Below are positions 1-7,632 of a DNA stretch of 64,000 nt, one piece after another. The position numbers and the translations under genes were made by a program. Within the stretch, counting starts at the first letter, position 1; every line of letters begins with the position of its first letter. This DNA is from Salinarimonas ramus (GTDB lineage Bacteria; Pseudomonadota; Alphaproteobacteria; Rhizobiales; Beijerinckiaceae). Under the pieces are notes generated by a model. It was given only the letters and a program-made list of their open reading frames with translations. It did not search any database and was not told the origin of the DNA. The DNA lies in contig NZ_BMMF01000004.1 in the NCBI RefSeq assembly GCF_014645695.1, forward strand, positions 193,261 through 257,260, in the 5' to 3' direction.

Positions 1-155
1 TTGGCGAGATCGGTCACGCCGAAGAGGCTCGCATAGCCTTCGAACACGCCGCTCGCGTCGACGATGTCGGGCTTGGCGGGCAGGAGCTTCGTCTCCGGCG
101 CCCCGCCGGCCGCGCCCTTCGCGAGCGCGGTGCGTCGCGTCGCGAGCCCGCTCAT
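1..155 (-). CDS. HK97-type prohead protease, partial (GTA g4-like)
   Basis: This is the first 51 codons of a gene that runs off the left edge. The ATG at 155-153 overlaps the stop of the preceding small gene (ATGA). The N-terminal stretch ends in FEGYASLFGVTDLA, which resembles the conserved opening of HK97-family prohead proteases (Gly-Tyr-Ala-Ser-x-Phe-Gly). These enzymes mature the capsid and scaffold. The gene order terminase, portal, small protein, protease is that of the Rhodobacter GTA head cluster (g2, g3, g3.5, g4). The catalytic part lies outside the window, so activity cannot be judged. Confidence 0.72.
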   Translation of the reverse strand, partial: MSGLATRRTALAKGAAGGAPETKLLPAKPDIVDASGVFEGYASLFGVTDLA

Positions 156-289
156 CGCGCGCCCTCCGTCATGGCGCCTCGCGGGTCGCGGGCGAGGCGC
201 GCGAGCGTGCGCACGAAGACGCGCATCGTCTCGCGCGCGGGGTCTGGCCGCGGCACGCGGCGGGTGAGCGCATGAAGCAGCTTCGTCAT
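152..289 (-). CDS. 45-residue protein between g3.5-like and prohead protease genes
   Basis: This short frame is stitched into the GTA-like operon by ATGA overlaps at both ends: its ATG overlaps the stop of the 74-residue protein and its TGA overlaps the protease start. The product begins MTKLLHALTRRVPRPDPAR and is rich in Arg and Ala, with no membrane segment or recognised domain. The perfect double overlap argues that it is translated by coupling. It could be a minor head or assembly protein, but nothing in the sequence shows a function. Confidence 0.5.
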   Translation of the reverse strand: MTKLLHALTRRVPRPDPARETMRVFVRTLARLARDPRGAMTEGAR

Positions 290-510
290 CTGTCGTCTCC
301 CGAGAAACGGCGGTTGAAGCGCGCGAGCTCGCGCACGAAGGCGTCGAAGCGCCGGCTCGCCTGGGCGGCCTCGCGCAGCAGGAGGAGGGCGAAGAAGGAC
401 GCGGCGAGCGCCCAGGCGAGAAGCGCGAGATGGGCGAGATCGCCCCGCGTCGCGACGGCCGCGAGGAGACGCTCGAGCATCCCCGGCACGACGAGGATCG
501 GATCGGTCAT
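286..510 (-). CDS. 74-residue membrane protein at the GTA g3.5 position
   Basis: It starts at ATG 510-508, 14 bases after the portal stop, and its TGA overlaps the next start. Residues about 28-46 (LALLAWALAASFFALLLL and neighbours) form one hydrophobic segment, followed by a basic tail with ELARFNRRFSGDDR. In Rhodobacter-type GTA clusters an uncharacterised small protein called g3.5 lies between portal and protease, and this gene holds that position. Assignment rests on position and size, not on a sequence match I can verify. Confidence 0.55.
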   Translation of the reverse strand: MTDPILVVPGMLERLLAAVATRGDLAHLALLAWALAASFFALLLLREAAQASRRFDAFVRELARFNRRFSGDDR

Positions 511-524
511 CGATTCTTGCACCT

Positions 525-1685
525 TCACGTCCCGGCCCGCCCGTAGCCGATGGCCTCGCGCTTCTCGTCGTCGGTGAGGAAGCTCGCCGCCGAGACCCGC
601 CGCCAGAGCGATTCCCGCTCCTCGGAGAGCGCCTCGATGGCGTCGAGATCGGGCTCGAGCGCGAGATCGCCGCCGAACGCCGGCGCGAGCCACAGCGCCA
701 GGGCCTGCGCCGTGCGCTTGGCCATCGGGATCACCGTCTGGCGGTAGAAGGCGCGGTTCGCCTCCGCGTAGTTCGAATGCGTCGCGTCGCCCGGCAGGCC
801 GAGCAGCAGCGGCGGCACGCCGAAGGCGAGCGCGATCTCCCGCGCCGCCGCGGCCTTGGCCTCGACGAAGTCCATCTCCTTGGGCGAGAGCGCGAGCGGC
901 TTCCAGTCGAGCCCGCCCTCCAGCAGCATCGGCCGCCCGGCGTTTCGCGCACCCTGGTAGCTCTCCTCGAGCTCGCCCTTGAGCTTGGTGAAGATCGCGT
1001 CGGACACGTTGGTGTCGCCCGTGAAGACGAGGGCGCCGGAGGGTCGCGCCGCATTGTCGAGGAGCGCCTTGTTCCAGGCGGAGGCGGCGTTGTGCACGTC
1101 GAGCGCCGCCGCCGCCGCCTCCATGGGCGAGAGGCCGTAATGGTCGTCGGTCGGGTGGAAGAGCGTCAGATGCAGGATCGGGCTGATCGCCCCGTCGCCG
1201 CGGGAGAACCGCACCGTCTGCGCGCCGACCTGATAGTCCCACGCCACCGGCCAGCCGTCGGCGCCGGGGACGACGCGCATACGGTCGGGCCTGAGCGCAT
1301 AGAGCTCGCGGGGTGTCTCCTCGATCGCCGCGGCCTCGACATAGGCGTTGCCCGAGACCAGCAGGTGGCCGAACACGCTCTCGAGGAAGCGCCCGCCCTC
1401 CTCGCGCGGGTTCGGGCGGCGCAGGAGCGCGAGCAGCGGATGCTCGCGCCGCTCGCGCCCGCCCTCGAGCAGCACGAGCGGCAGCGACGCCGCCGCTTCC
1501 GCCACGAGCCGCACGCAGCGATGGACGACGGCGTTGCGCTGATAGCCCTCCCGCGCGAGCGCCGCGTAGTCCCGCGGCGTCCAGACGGGGCGCCCGCCAT
1601 GGTAGAAGGCGAGCGCCGCACCCGCGCGCGACGCCTTCTGCCCCGGCGCAGCGAGCTGCGCCAGGCGTTGCAGGAACGTTGTCAT
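525..1685 (-). CDS. HK97-family phage portal protein (GTA g3-like)
   Basis: The 386-residue product matches the phage portal family: PLLALLRRPNP, SGNAYVEAA, LRPDRMRVVPG and a HLTLFHPTDDHYGLSPMEAA stretch are typical. Portals form the dodecameric ring at one capsid vertex through which DNA is packaged and to which the tail joins. I chose ATG 1685, with purine-rich sequence about 10 bases upstream. The open frame extends further upstream, but that part is the repeat element, not protein. It lies between the large terminase gene and a small membrane protein gene in GTA order. The coding frame is intact. Confidence 0.88.
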   Translation of the reverse strand: MTTFLQRLAQLAAPGQKASRAGAALAFYHGGRPVWTPRDYAALAREGYQRNAVVHRCVRLVAEAAASLPLVLLEGGRERREHPLLALLRRPNPREEGGRFLESVFGHLLVSGNAYVEAAAIEETPRELYALRPDRMRVVPGADGWPVAWDYQVGAQTVRFSRGDGAISPILHLTLFHPTDDHYGLSPMEAAAAALDVHNAASAWNKALLDNAARPSGALVFTGDTNVSDAIFTKLKGELEESYQGARNAGRPMLLEGGLDWKPLALSPKEMDFVEAKAAAAREIALAFGVPPLLLGLPGDATHSNYAEANRAFYRQTVIPMAKRTAQALALWLAPAFGGDLALEPDLDAIEALSEERESLWRRVSAASFLTDDEKREAIGYGRAGT

Positions 1686-1719
1686 GAGGAGATTCCCTCG
1701 TTGAATGAAGGCCGCCGTC

Positions 1720-1815
1720 TCCCTCCTTCCCTGTAGGGGAAGGTGGCGCGCCGCGAAGCGGCGTGACGGATGGGGCACGCGGAACGCGTGTTCGGCGAAG
1801 CCGAAAGGGCGCCCC
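1720..1815. repeat. Intergenic hairpin repeat, family 1, single-arm copy
   Basis: The copy begins CTCCTTCCCTGTAGGGGAAGG and continues as a chain of small hairpins: CGCCGC-GAA-GCGGCG, CACGCG-GAA-CGCGTG and TTCGGC-GAA-GCCGAA, with the linker GACGGATGGGGC between the first two. Two longer copies occur at 62535-62735 and 63508-63675. This one is a single arm and fills the gap between the large terminase and portal genes. Confidence 0.85.
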
Positions 1816-1832
1816 ACGCTGAACCACGATCC

Positions 1833-3233
1833 TCACACGATCCGCACCCGCGGGCTCGCGGGCTTCGGCCCGAGCGCGAGATGCGTGATCGCCCAGACGA
1901 GCGCGTCGAGCCGGTCCGGCGAGCGCCCTCCCGAGAGCCCTTCCGGCCCGAAATCGGCCATCTCGTCCTCCAGCGCCGGAAAGGTGCCGGCATGCTTCAC
2001 GCGACCTTGCGCGTAGAGCACCGCCACGGGCTCGGCGCGCATGTGCTTGCCGCGGGTCGCGCGCACCGAGACGATGGCGCAGCCCGGATCGACCTCGCGA
2101 ATGACGGCGGCGGCCATCTCGCCGCCCTGGTTCACCTCGACGACGAGCGCGTCCGCCTCGAGCCGCCGATAGAGCATCGTCGCCTTCGACGCCCAGACTT
2201 CCGGGCGCATGCCCTCCCCGCTCTCGTCGGCGAGCACGTGGCACACGCCCGCCGCGTCGATGCCGGCGGCGACGATCCCGCAGGCGTCCGCACCCTTGCG
2301 CGACGTCGCCGGCGGATCGATCGCCACCGCGATGCGCCGGAGCGCCGGCGCGTGCTCCTCGCGCGCGGCCTCGATCCCGTCGCGCGTCCACAGCGCGTCG
2401 GGGCGATCGTCGATCAGCTCGCCGTCGAGCTCCTGGCGCCCGAGGCGCGTGCCGGCATAGCGGTCCACCACCGCCTGCAGGAAGGACGGCGCGAGGTTGG
2501 CGCGGTTGGCGTCCGTCGAGGCGCGGGTCAACGCCACGCGCTCGTCGCCGAGGAGGCGCTTGACGAGCGGGATGGTGCGCGGCGTCGTCGTCACCACCTC
2601 CCGCGGGCGCTCGCCGAGCCGCAGGCCGAATTGCAGCTGATCCCAGGTCGCGTCGGCGTGCCGCCACTTGCCGACCTCGTCCGCCCAGGCCGCCTCGAAT
2701 TGCGGGCCGCGCAGGGCTTCGGGATCCTCCGCCGAGAAGGCGAGCGCCACCGCCCCCGTCGCCGGCCATTCGAGCCGGCGGCGCGTGGCGGTCCAGATCG
2801 GGCGCTCGCGCTTGGAATGAATGGCGAGGAGCCCCGAGGGCCCATCGATCATCACGTCGCGCACGTCCGCGAAGGTCTCGCCGACGAGCGCGATCTTGCC
2901 GACGCGCCGTCGCGTCAGCCACGGCGCGCCCATCACCATGCCGCGTACCCATTCCGCACCGGTGCGGGTCTTGCCCGCCCCGCGCCCGCCGAGAACGAGC
3001 CAGATCGTCCAGTCCGTTCCGTCCCGCGCCCGCTCGGGCGGCAATTGATCGGTCCGCGCCGAGAGCGCCCAGCCCGGCGCACGGCGCGTGCCCTCGAGAT
3101 AGCGACGCAGCCGCGGGCTATACGCCCCCCAGATCGCCTCCTTCTCGCTCTCGCTCGTGGAGGCGCTCAACCTCGCGCGCAACGACGTCAGCCAGGCGAG
3201 ATGCCGTTCCGGCGTCCAGATCCGCCCCGTCAT
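1833..3233 (-). CDS. Phage terminase large subunit / DNA-packaging ATPase (GTA g2-like)
   Basis: The 466-residue product has a Walker A motif GGRGAGKT near residues 82-89, preceded by QLPPE and WTIWLVL as in terminase ATPases. It has a Walker B-like AWADEVGKW and a C-terminal nuclease part with acidic patches AVAIDPP, VVEVNQGG and RLDALVWA. It pumps DNA into procapsids and cuts it. ATG 3233 is the only ATG before the Walker motif and makes a 116-base overlap with the small terminase gene, so a downstream non-ATG start is possible. Length is near that of GTA large terminases. The frame is intact, consistent with a kept GTA and not a decayed prophage. Confidence 0.9.
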   Translation of the reverse strand: MTGRIWTPERHLAWLTSLRARLSASTSESEKEAIWGAYSPRLRRYLEGTRRAPGWALSARTDQLPPERARDGTDWTIWLVLGGRGAGKTRTGAEWVRGMVMGAPWLTRRRVGKIALVGETFADVRDVMIDGPSGLLAIHSKRERPIWTATRRRLEWPATGAVALAFSAEDPEALRGPQFEAAWADEVGKWRHADATWDQLQFGLRLGERPREVVTTTPRTIPLVKRLLGDERVALTRASTDANRANLAPSFLQAVVDRYAGTRLGRQELDGELIDDRPDALWTRDGIEAAREEHAPALRRIAVAIDPPATSRKGADACGIVAAGIDAAGVCHVLADESGEGMRPEVWASKATMLYRRLEADALVVEVNQGGEMAAAVIREVDPGCAIVSVRATRGKHMRAEPVAVLYAQGRVKHAGTFPALEDEMADFGPEGLSGGRSPDRLDALVWAITHLALGPKPASPRVRIV

Positions 3234-3462
3234 CCTCGTCCTCCCCCCTGGCCTGCCGCTCCGCGCCGAGCGCGCGCTCGAGCGCGACGAGCTCCTTGAG
3301 GCAGCGGGTGAGGTCTCCCACGGCACGCGCCGTGGCCTTCGGGTCGTGCCTCTCCTCCGAGCAGGCGAACGCGTCGAGGCGCTCGCCCACGAAGCGCCGC
3401 AGGCCCGCCGCGAGCCGCGCCGCATCGAGCCCGGCGCGCGGCGTCGCGGTGGCGTGGACCAT
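3118..3462 (-). CDS. Probable terminase small subunit (GTA g1-like)
   Basis: The 114-residue product is highly charged: the N-terminal half is helical (AARLAAGLRRFVGERLDAF), then an acidic GEDEDDGADLD linker and a helical basic end. It sits directly before the large terminase gene, where GTA g1 lies. I chose ATG 3462 because GAGG stands 10 bases upstream. The frame is open back to an ATG at 3606, but the extra 48 residues cross an intrinsic terminator hairpin and look non-coding. The function is from position and size only. The 3' end overlaps the terL start by 116 bases. Confidence 0.6.
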   Translation of the reverse strand: MVHATATPRAGLDAARLAAGLRRFVGERLDAFACSEERHDPKATARAVGDLTRCLKELVALERALGAERQARGEDEDDGADLDAGTASRLADVVAREVERLHEREREGGDLGGV

Positions 3463-3542
3463 CGTTCGATATCCTCGATAGCGTGCGGGGAGCCGCATCC
3501 CGGCTCGGAGCCGGCGCGAGACCGACGGCTGCCGCACAGACG

Positions 3543-3570
3543 AAAAACGCCCCGGTTGCGACCGAGGCGT
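3543..3570 (-). terminator. Intrinsic terminator in the leader of the GTA-like cluster
   Basis: Read on the minus strand, a 10-bp stem ACGCCTCGGT / ACCGGGGCGT with a CGCA loop is followed by five T. It lies about 45 bases downstream of a good promoter and about 80 bases before the small terminase start, so transcripts from that promoter should either stop here or be released by antitermination. Confidence 0.75.
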
Positions 3571-3619
3571 TGCATTTCTCTGGCGGTAGATGTTCGATAC
3601 ACTCATCGACCGTGCTTAA

Positions 3620-3648
3620 ACTCTAGCTGCACAACGTCACGCTGTCAA
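3620..3648 (-). promoter_or_regulatory. Sigma-70 type promoter for the GTA-like cluster or a short RNA
   Basis: On the minus strand a perfect -35 TTGACA (3648-3643) is followed after exactly 17 bases by TAGAGT (3625-3620), four of six matches to the -10 consensus. The transcript would begin near 3613 and meet the intrinsic terminator at 3543-3570. Confidence 0.6.
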
Positions 3649-3898
3649 GCGCGATTCGCACCGGCCCCTCGCTTTTCGGCCACCGAAGGCTGCCACCTCT
3701 AGCCTTGCGCAGCGTCGTCCGGCAGAATGGCGACAGCTTCCTGTTTTTCGCATAGATAGGGACGGGATACATCCGCTAATAGTCGTCTGCGTGACAGACG
3801 AACTTGCAAATCTGGTTGTGACTGGCGTTGGGTCGCCTCGCCGTGCCGTCACCGTATGACGCAAGGCGAATGGCCGTGACGATCAGACCGAGGGGGGT

Positions 3899-3931
3899 GG
3901 ACGGCCTGCCGCCGAGCATGCGGCGCCGTCC
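3899..3931 (+). promoter_or_regulatory. Hairpin just upstream of the Crp-type regulator gene
   Basis: A 7-bp outer stem GGACGGC/GCCGTCC encloses a 5-bp inner stem GCCGC/GCGGC with a 7-base loop and a 2-base bulge on the left side. It ends 24 bases before the start codon and about 10 bases before the ribosome binding site GAGG. It may stabilise the message or bind a protein. No T-run follows, so it is not a terminator. Confidence 0.5.
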
Positions 3932-3955
3932 GGACTAGTTCGAGGACATCCAACG

Positions 3956-4708
3956 ATGCGCTCCGTATTGCGGCTCCGCGACGACGAGAACAGGCTCCTG
4001 AAGGCGTTGCCTCAAGAAGAATTCGAACTGCTGAAGCCGCATCTGGCGCCCGCGGCGCTCCTGCGGGGCGACGTGCTGTTCGACGCCCAGGACACGATCG
4101 AGCACGTGTACTTTCCCCAGAGCGGCGTCGTCTCGCTCGTCACGCTCATGCGCGACGGGTCCAGCGTCGAGGCCGGGACCATCGGCCGCGAGGGCGCGGT
4201 CGGGCTCATCACCGGCTCGGGGACCCGCCAGGCGGCGACACGCGGCGTCGTCCAGATCCCCGGGCGCGCCCGGCGCATGGAGGTCGCACGCTTCCGCCAG
4301 GCGCTGGAGCGCAGCGCCGCTCTGCGCGACCTCGTCGACCGCTATACCGAAGCGCTCCTCGCCCAGGTGCTGCAGACCGTCGCCTGCAACGCGCTCCATT
4401 CCGTCGAGCAGCGCTTCTGCCGCTGGCTCCTCACCTGCCGCGACCGTACCGGCTCGGACGTCATCCCGCTCACGCAGGAGGCGGTGGCCGAGATGCTGGG
4501 CGTCCAGCGCACCACCGTCACCGCCGCGGCCCGCGCTCTTCAGAACCAGGGCCTGATCCGCTACCGCCGCGGCCTCATCGAATGCGTCGACCTGCCGGGC
4601 CTGCATGCGACCTCGTGCGAATGCTACGACGTCGTGCGCGGGCGCTTCGAGCAGCTCCTCCCGATGACCTATCAGGACTTCCCCGCGGGCGAGGAGCGCG
4701 GCGGCTGA
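3956..4708 (+). CDS. Crp/Fnr family transcriptional regulator
   Basis: The 250-residue product has an N-terminal cyclic-nucleotide-binding-like beta roll (residues about 20-140, with HVYFPQSGVVSLV and AGTIGREGAVGL) and a C-terminal winged helix with recognition segment LTQEAVAEMLGVQRTTVTAAARALQ. It belongs to the group, found in many copies in Rhizobiales, that keeps the fold without the classical cAMP-binding residues, so a ligand is not predicted. GAGG precedes the ATG by about 10 bases. It is transcribed away from the GTA-like cluster across a shared intergenic region, so control of that cluster is possible but unproven. Confidence 0.85.
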   Translation: MRSVLRLRDDENRLLKALPQEEFELLKPHLAPAALLRGDVLFDAQDTIEHVYFPQSGVVSLVTLMRDGSSVEAGTIGREGAVGLITGSGTRQAATRGVVQIPGRARRMEVARFRQALERSAALRDLVDRYTEALLAQVLQTVACNALHSVEQRFCRWLLTCRDRTGSDVIPLTQEAVAEMLGVQRTTVTAAARALQNQGLIRYRRGLIECVDLPGLHATSCECYDVVRGRFEQLLPMTYQDFPAGEERGG

Positions 4709-4724
4709 TCGGCCGCCGCGCGCG

Positions 4725-5672
4725 TCAATAGACGCCACCGACCGGCGCCGGCGGCACCAGGGGAGCGCCGAGGCCGCTCGTCGTACGCGGCGTCAGGCTC
4801 GTGCCGACGGGTGCGAGGCTCGTGCTCATCGGCGGCAGGCCCGGCGGCGGAAAAGCCTGCACAGGCGAGCCGCCTCCCCCGGGGAGCGTCGGCAGGGGCG
4901 GTAGCGCGCGGCGATCGCCCGTCGTGCCCGGCGCCGCGGACGGCAGCACCATCGGCTGCATCGCACCGATCAGGGGCTGGGGATCGTCGAGACGCGAATC
5001 GAACTCGATCTGCGGACGGCAATAGTGCCGCTCCCCGCGCGAATCGTGCATCGCGAGATCCATGTGGAAGTGATTCTCGTGCATGCCGTCGGAGCCGGGC
5101 CCGAGCACCGTGCGGAAGCGCTCGCAGGCGCCCACGAACGCCTCGCGCAGGAAGCCCTGCTCCTCGGGCGTGCCGCGCCAGCCGCCACGAATCGTCACCT
5201 TGCGCCCGTCGGCCAGCGTGAAGGACATCACGTCCACCGCGTTGCCGAAGGCGTGCTCGGAGAGCTTCGCGCCGGGGCGATGGTTGCGCGTGCGGCAGGC
5301 GTAGGAGCCCGACTCGATCTCCACCACGGGCGAGCCGAGATAGAGCCACGCCGCCGGCTGCACGATCTCGGAGAGCCAGCGCTCGGTCATGGCGGTGACC
5401 GGGCAGCCGAGCGTCATCTGCTGCTTGAGGCGCACCTGGCCGTCGAGGAGGGCCGTGATCGCGAAGGGGGTGTCGATGCCGCAGGTGCCGGGGCCGTCGA
5501 GGCGCGGGCGCTGGGACATGTAGGCCGTCGGGCGCACGTCCTCGCGGGCGAGGCAGGCGGCCTCGGCCTGGGAGCGCCATTCCTCGCGCTCCTCGATCTC
5601 GAACCACCCGCAGCCCGTGAGCGCGAGGACGAGGGAGGAGGCGAGGAGGCATGTCGATACGCGACGCGACAT
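4725..5672 (-). CDS. Extensin-like family lipoprotein, putative M15-type metallopeptidase
   Basis: The 315-residue product starts with a lipoprotein signal peptide (LALTG-C, lipid-carrying Cys21). The extensin-like domain follows: CPVTAMTERWL, SEHAFGNAVDV (His140, Asp147) and HENHFHMDL (His201, His203) match the zinc-ligand layout of D-Ala-D-Ala carboxypeptidase-like folds. The last 90 residues are a Pro/Gly/Thr-rich tail of low complexity. A role in peptidoglycan turnover at the outer membrane is inferred from the fold, not known. It converges with the Crp-type gene. Confidence 0.82.
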   Translation of the reverse strand: MSRRVSTCLLASSLVLALTGCGWFEIEEREEWRSQAEAACLAREDVRPTAYMSQRPRLDGPGTCGIDTPFAITALLDGQVRLKQQMTLGCPVTAMTERWLSEIVQPAAWLYLGSPVVEIESGSYACRTRNHRPGAKLSEHAFGNAVDVMSFTLADGRKVTIRGGWRGTPEEQGFLREAFVGACERFRTVLGPGSDGMHENHFHMDLAMHDSRGERHYCRPQIEFDSRLDDPQPLIGAMQPMVLPSAAPGTTGDRRALPPLPTLPGGGGSPVQAFPPPGLPPMSTSLAPVGTSLTPRTTSGLGAPLVPPAPVGGVY

Positions 5673-5741
5673 GCCCGTAGGATGCCGTGGATCGCGTTAA
5701 GGGCGCGTTGAGCACGTGCGGGCCGCGCCGCCCCGAAACGG

Positions 5742-5769
5742 GACGCGCCGGGATCGCTCCCGGCGCGTC
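5742..5769 (-). terminator. Intrinsic terminator after the DUF2852 gene
   Basis: A perfect 12-bp stem GACGCGCCGGGA / TCCCGGCGCGTC with a TCGC loop lies just after the DUF2852 stop. Read on the minus strand it is followed by a short T-containing run (CCGTTTC). Confidence 0.65.
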
Positions 5770-5776
5770 GTGTCGA

Positions 5777-6178
5777 TCACGCGCCGTCGGTCTTGCGGCG
5801 CTCGGCCATGAAGCGATCGAAGGTCTCGCGGTCGCGGGTGCGCTTGAGCTCGTCGAGGAAGCGGGCGAAGGCGCGCTGCTCGTCCTCGAGCTTGCGGCGC
5901 TCCTCCTCGAGGCGGGCGAGCTGCTCGCGCTTGTAGGCGTCGAAGGCCGCGTTGCCCGTGCCGCCGACGCCCAGGTCGAAGCGCGCGCGGTCCAGCCCCC
6001 CGCCGAGCCCGGCCGGGAAGTCCCAGGCGCCCTCGTCCTTGAGCTTCCACAGCTTCCAGACGAGGAACGCGACGCCGATCGGCCAGAACACGACGAGGCC
6101 GGCGACGATCGCCACGATCTCCCAGGTCTTGAAGCGCCGCAGCAGCTCGGACGCGTTGAAGGTCGTAGTGGCGTTCAT
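5777..6178 (-). CDS. DUF2852 family membrane protein
   Basis: The 133-residue product has one or two membrane segments at residues about 18-45 (EIVAIVAGLVVFWPIGVAFLVWKLWKL), then a soluble part ending in a charged coiled-coil (QLARLEEERRKLEDEQRAFARFLDELKRTRD). This is the layout of DUF2852, a family common in Rhizobiales and Rhodobacterales with no known function. It stands alone between the extensin-like gene and the divergent amidase gene, with a strong hairpin after its stop. Confidence 0.85.
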   Translation of the reverse strand: MNATTTFNASELLRRFKTWEIVAIVAGLVVFWPIGVAFLVWKLWKLKDEGAWDFPAGLGGGLDRARFDLGVGGTGNAAFDAYKREQLARLEEERRKLEDEQRAFARFLDELKRTRDRETFDRFMAERRKTDGA

Positions 6179-6326
6179 GTCGTTCTCCAGATGTCGATGA
6201 GTGCGAGATGGTGACGCCTGTGCCCGCTTGAAAGACCGATCCTGTACTTTCGCCGGGAGGCTCCCGCCCCGGCGGCGTGCTACGCTTCGCGCCGACTAGC
6301 GCCGCCCAAACCGGAAAAGCACGCCG

Positions 6327-7589
6327 ATGCTCTCGCTCCTCGACCTCCTGCGCCGCATGGATGCCGGCACGCTCCCGCCCGACGGCGCCCTCGCGCTCTG
6401 CCGCGAGGCCATCGCCGCCCGCGAGCCCGAGGTCGAAGCGCTCGTCCATCTCGACGAGACCGCGCGCCCCGGTGCCGCCGGCGGCCCGCTCGCCGGTATC
6501 CCGCTCGGCGTGAAGGACATCATCGACGTGGCGGGCCTGCCCACGCGGATGGGCTCGCCGCTCTACGAGGGCAACCTCCCGCGCGCGGACGCCGCGATCG
6601 TCGCCATGGCGCGGCGCGCCGGCGCGATCCCGCTCGCCAAGACGACGACGACGCCCTTCGCCTATCTCGACCCGACGCGCACGCGAAACCCAGCCGTGCC
6701 CGACTGCACGCCGGGAGGCTCCTCGTCGGGCTCCGCCGCCGCGGTCGCCGCCGGCATGCTGCCGCTGGCGCTCGGCACGCAGACCGGCGGATCGGTGATC
6801 CGCCCCGCCGCCTATTGCGGCGTCGCCGCGATCAAGCCCTCCGCCCGGCTCCTGCCGACGGTCGGGGTCAAGTGCTTCTCGTGGACGCTCGACACCGTCG
6901 GCCTCTTCGCGGCGAGCGTCCAGGACGTCGCCCACGCCCTCGCCGCCCTCGCCCGCCGCCCCGAGCTCGCTTTGCCCGAGGGCGATCCGCTGACGAACCA
7001 CGCGGGGATTCGCCTGGGCATCCTCCACCAGGACTTCGCGGGCGACCCCGAGCCGGAGGCCGCAGCCGCCCTCGACGAGGCCGCCCGCGCCGCCGAGCGC
7101 GCCGGCGCGCGGCTCGTCGCGCTCGAGAGCCCTCCCCTGCTGGCCGACGCCTGGCGGCTGCACGGGATCATCCAGAATTTCGAGGCGGCCCAGGCGCTCG
7201 CCTGGGAATGGGACGCGCATCGCGACGCGCTGCCGCCGGAGCTGCGCGGGCTCCTCGACGAGGCGCAGAGCGTCGACGCGGCGCTCTACGACGACGCGCG
7301 CCGAATCGTCCACCACGCCCGGGAGGCAGCCCGCGGGATCTTCGCCGAGGTGGACGCGATCCTCACCTTCGCCGCGCCGGGTCCCGCGCCCCGCGGATAC
7401 GCCTCCACCGGCTCGTCGCGCTTCAACCGGCTCTGGACCCTGCTGGGCGACCCCTGCGTCGCCGTCCCCGGCCTCGAGAGCGCGGACGGCCGTCCGGTGG
7501 GCGTGCAGACGATCTCGCGGTTCGGACGTGACGAAAAGGCGTTGGCGGCGGGCGCATTCGTCGCCGCGGCGATCGCGGCGAGGCGATGA
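6327..7589 (+). CDS. Amidase signature family hydrolase
   Basis: The 420-residue enzyme has the amidase-signature Ser-cisSer-Lys triad: Lys63 in GIPLGVKDIID, the Gly-Ser-rich loop TPGGSSSGSAAAVA (Ser132-134) and nucleophile Ser156 in GTQTGGSVIRPA. Members hydrolyse carboxamides, and some are GatA or allophanate hydrolase relatives. At this length without a tRNA-binding tail, and away from gatB/gatC, it is a stand-alone catabolic amidase, but the substrate cannot be read from sequence. It is a single-gene unit transcribed away from DUF2852. Confidence 0.85.
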   Translation: MLSLLDLLRRMDAGTLPPDGALALCREAIAAREPEVEALVHLDETARPGAAGGPLAGIPLGVKDIIDVAGLPTRMGSPLYEGNLPRADAAIVAMARRAGAIPLAKTTTTPFAYLDPTRTRNPAVPDCTPGGSSSGSAAAVAAGMLPLALGTQTGGSVIRPAAYCGVAAIKPSARLLPTVGVKCFSWTLDTVGLFAASVQDVAHALAALARRPELALPEGDPLTNHAGIRLGILHQDFAGDPEPEAAAALDEAARAAERAGARLVALESPPLLADAWRLHGIIQNFEAAQALAWEWDAHRDALPPELRGLLDEAQSVDAALYDDARRIVHHAREAARGIFAEVDAILTFAAPGPAPRGYASTGSSRFNRLWTLLGDPCVAVPGLESADGRPVGVQTISRFGRDEKALAAGAFVAAAIAARR

Positions 7590-7632
7590 GCGTCAGCGGA
7601 GAATTTGCCGCAATATCAAGCATTTCAATGCT

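Noticed and set aside
286-2952. An 888-codon minus-strand frame across the terminase and portal genes
   Set aside because: It is Arg/Ala-rich shadow sequence in another frame. Only its last 74 codons (286-510) are a plausible gene.
1770-3299. A 509-codon plus-strand frame opposite terL
   Set aside because: Composition is typical of antisense frames in high-GC genes, and terL on the other strand has clear Walker motifs.
3463-3606. N-terminal extension of the small terminase to ATG 3606
   Set aside because: The extension would be translated across an intrinsic terminator hairpin and lacks a ribosome binding site as good as that of ATG 3462.
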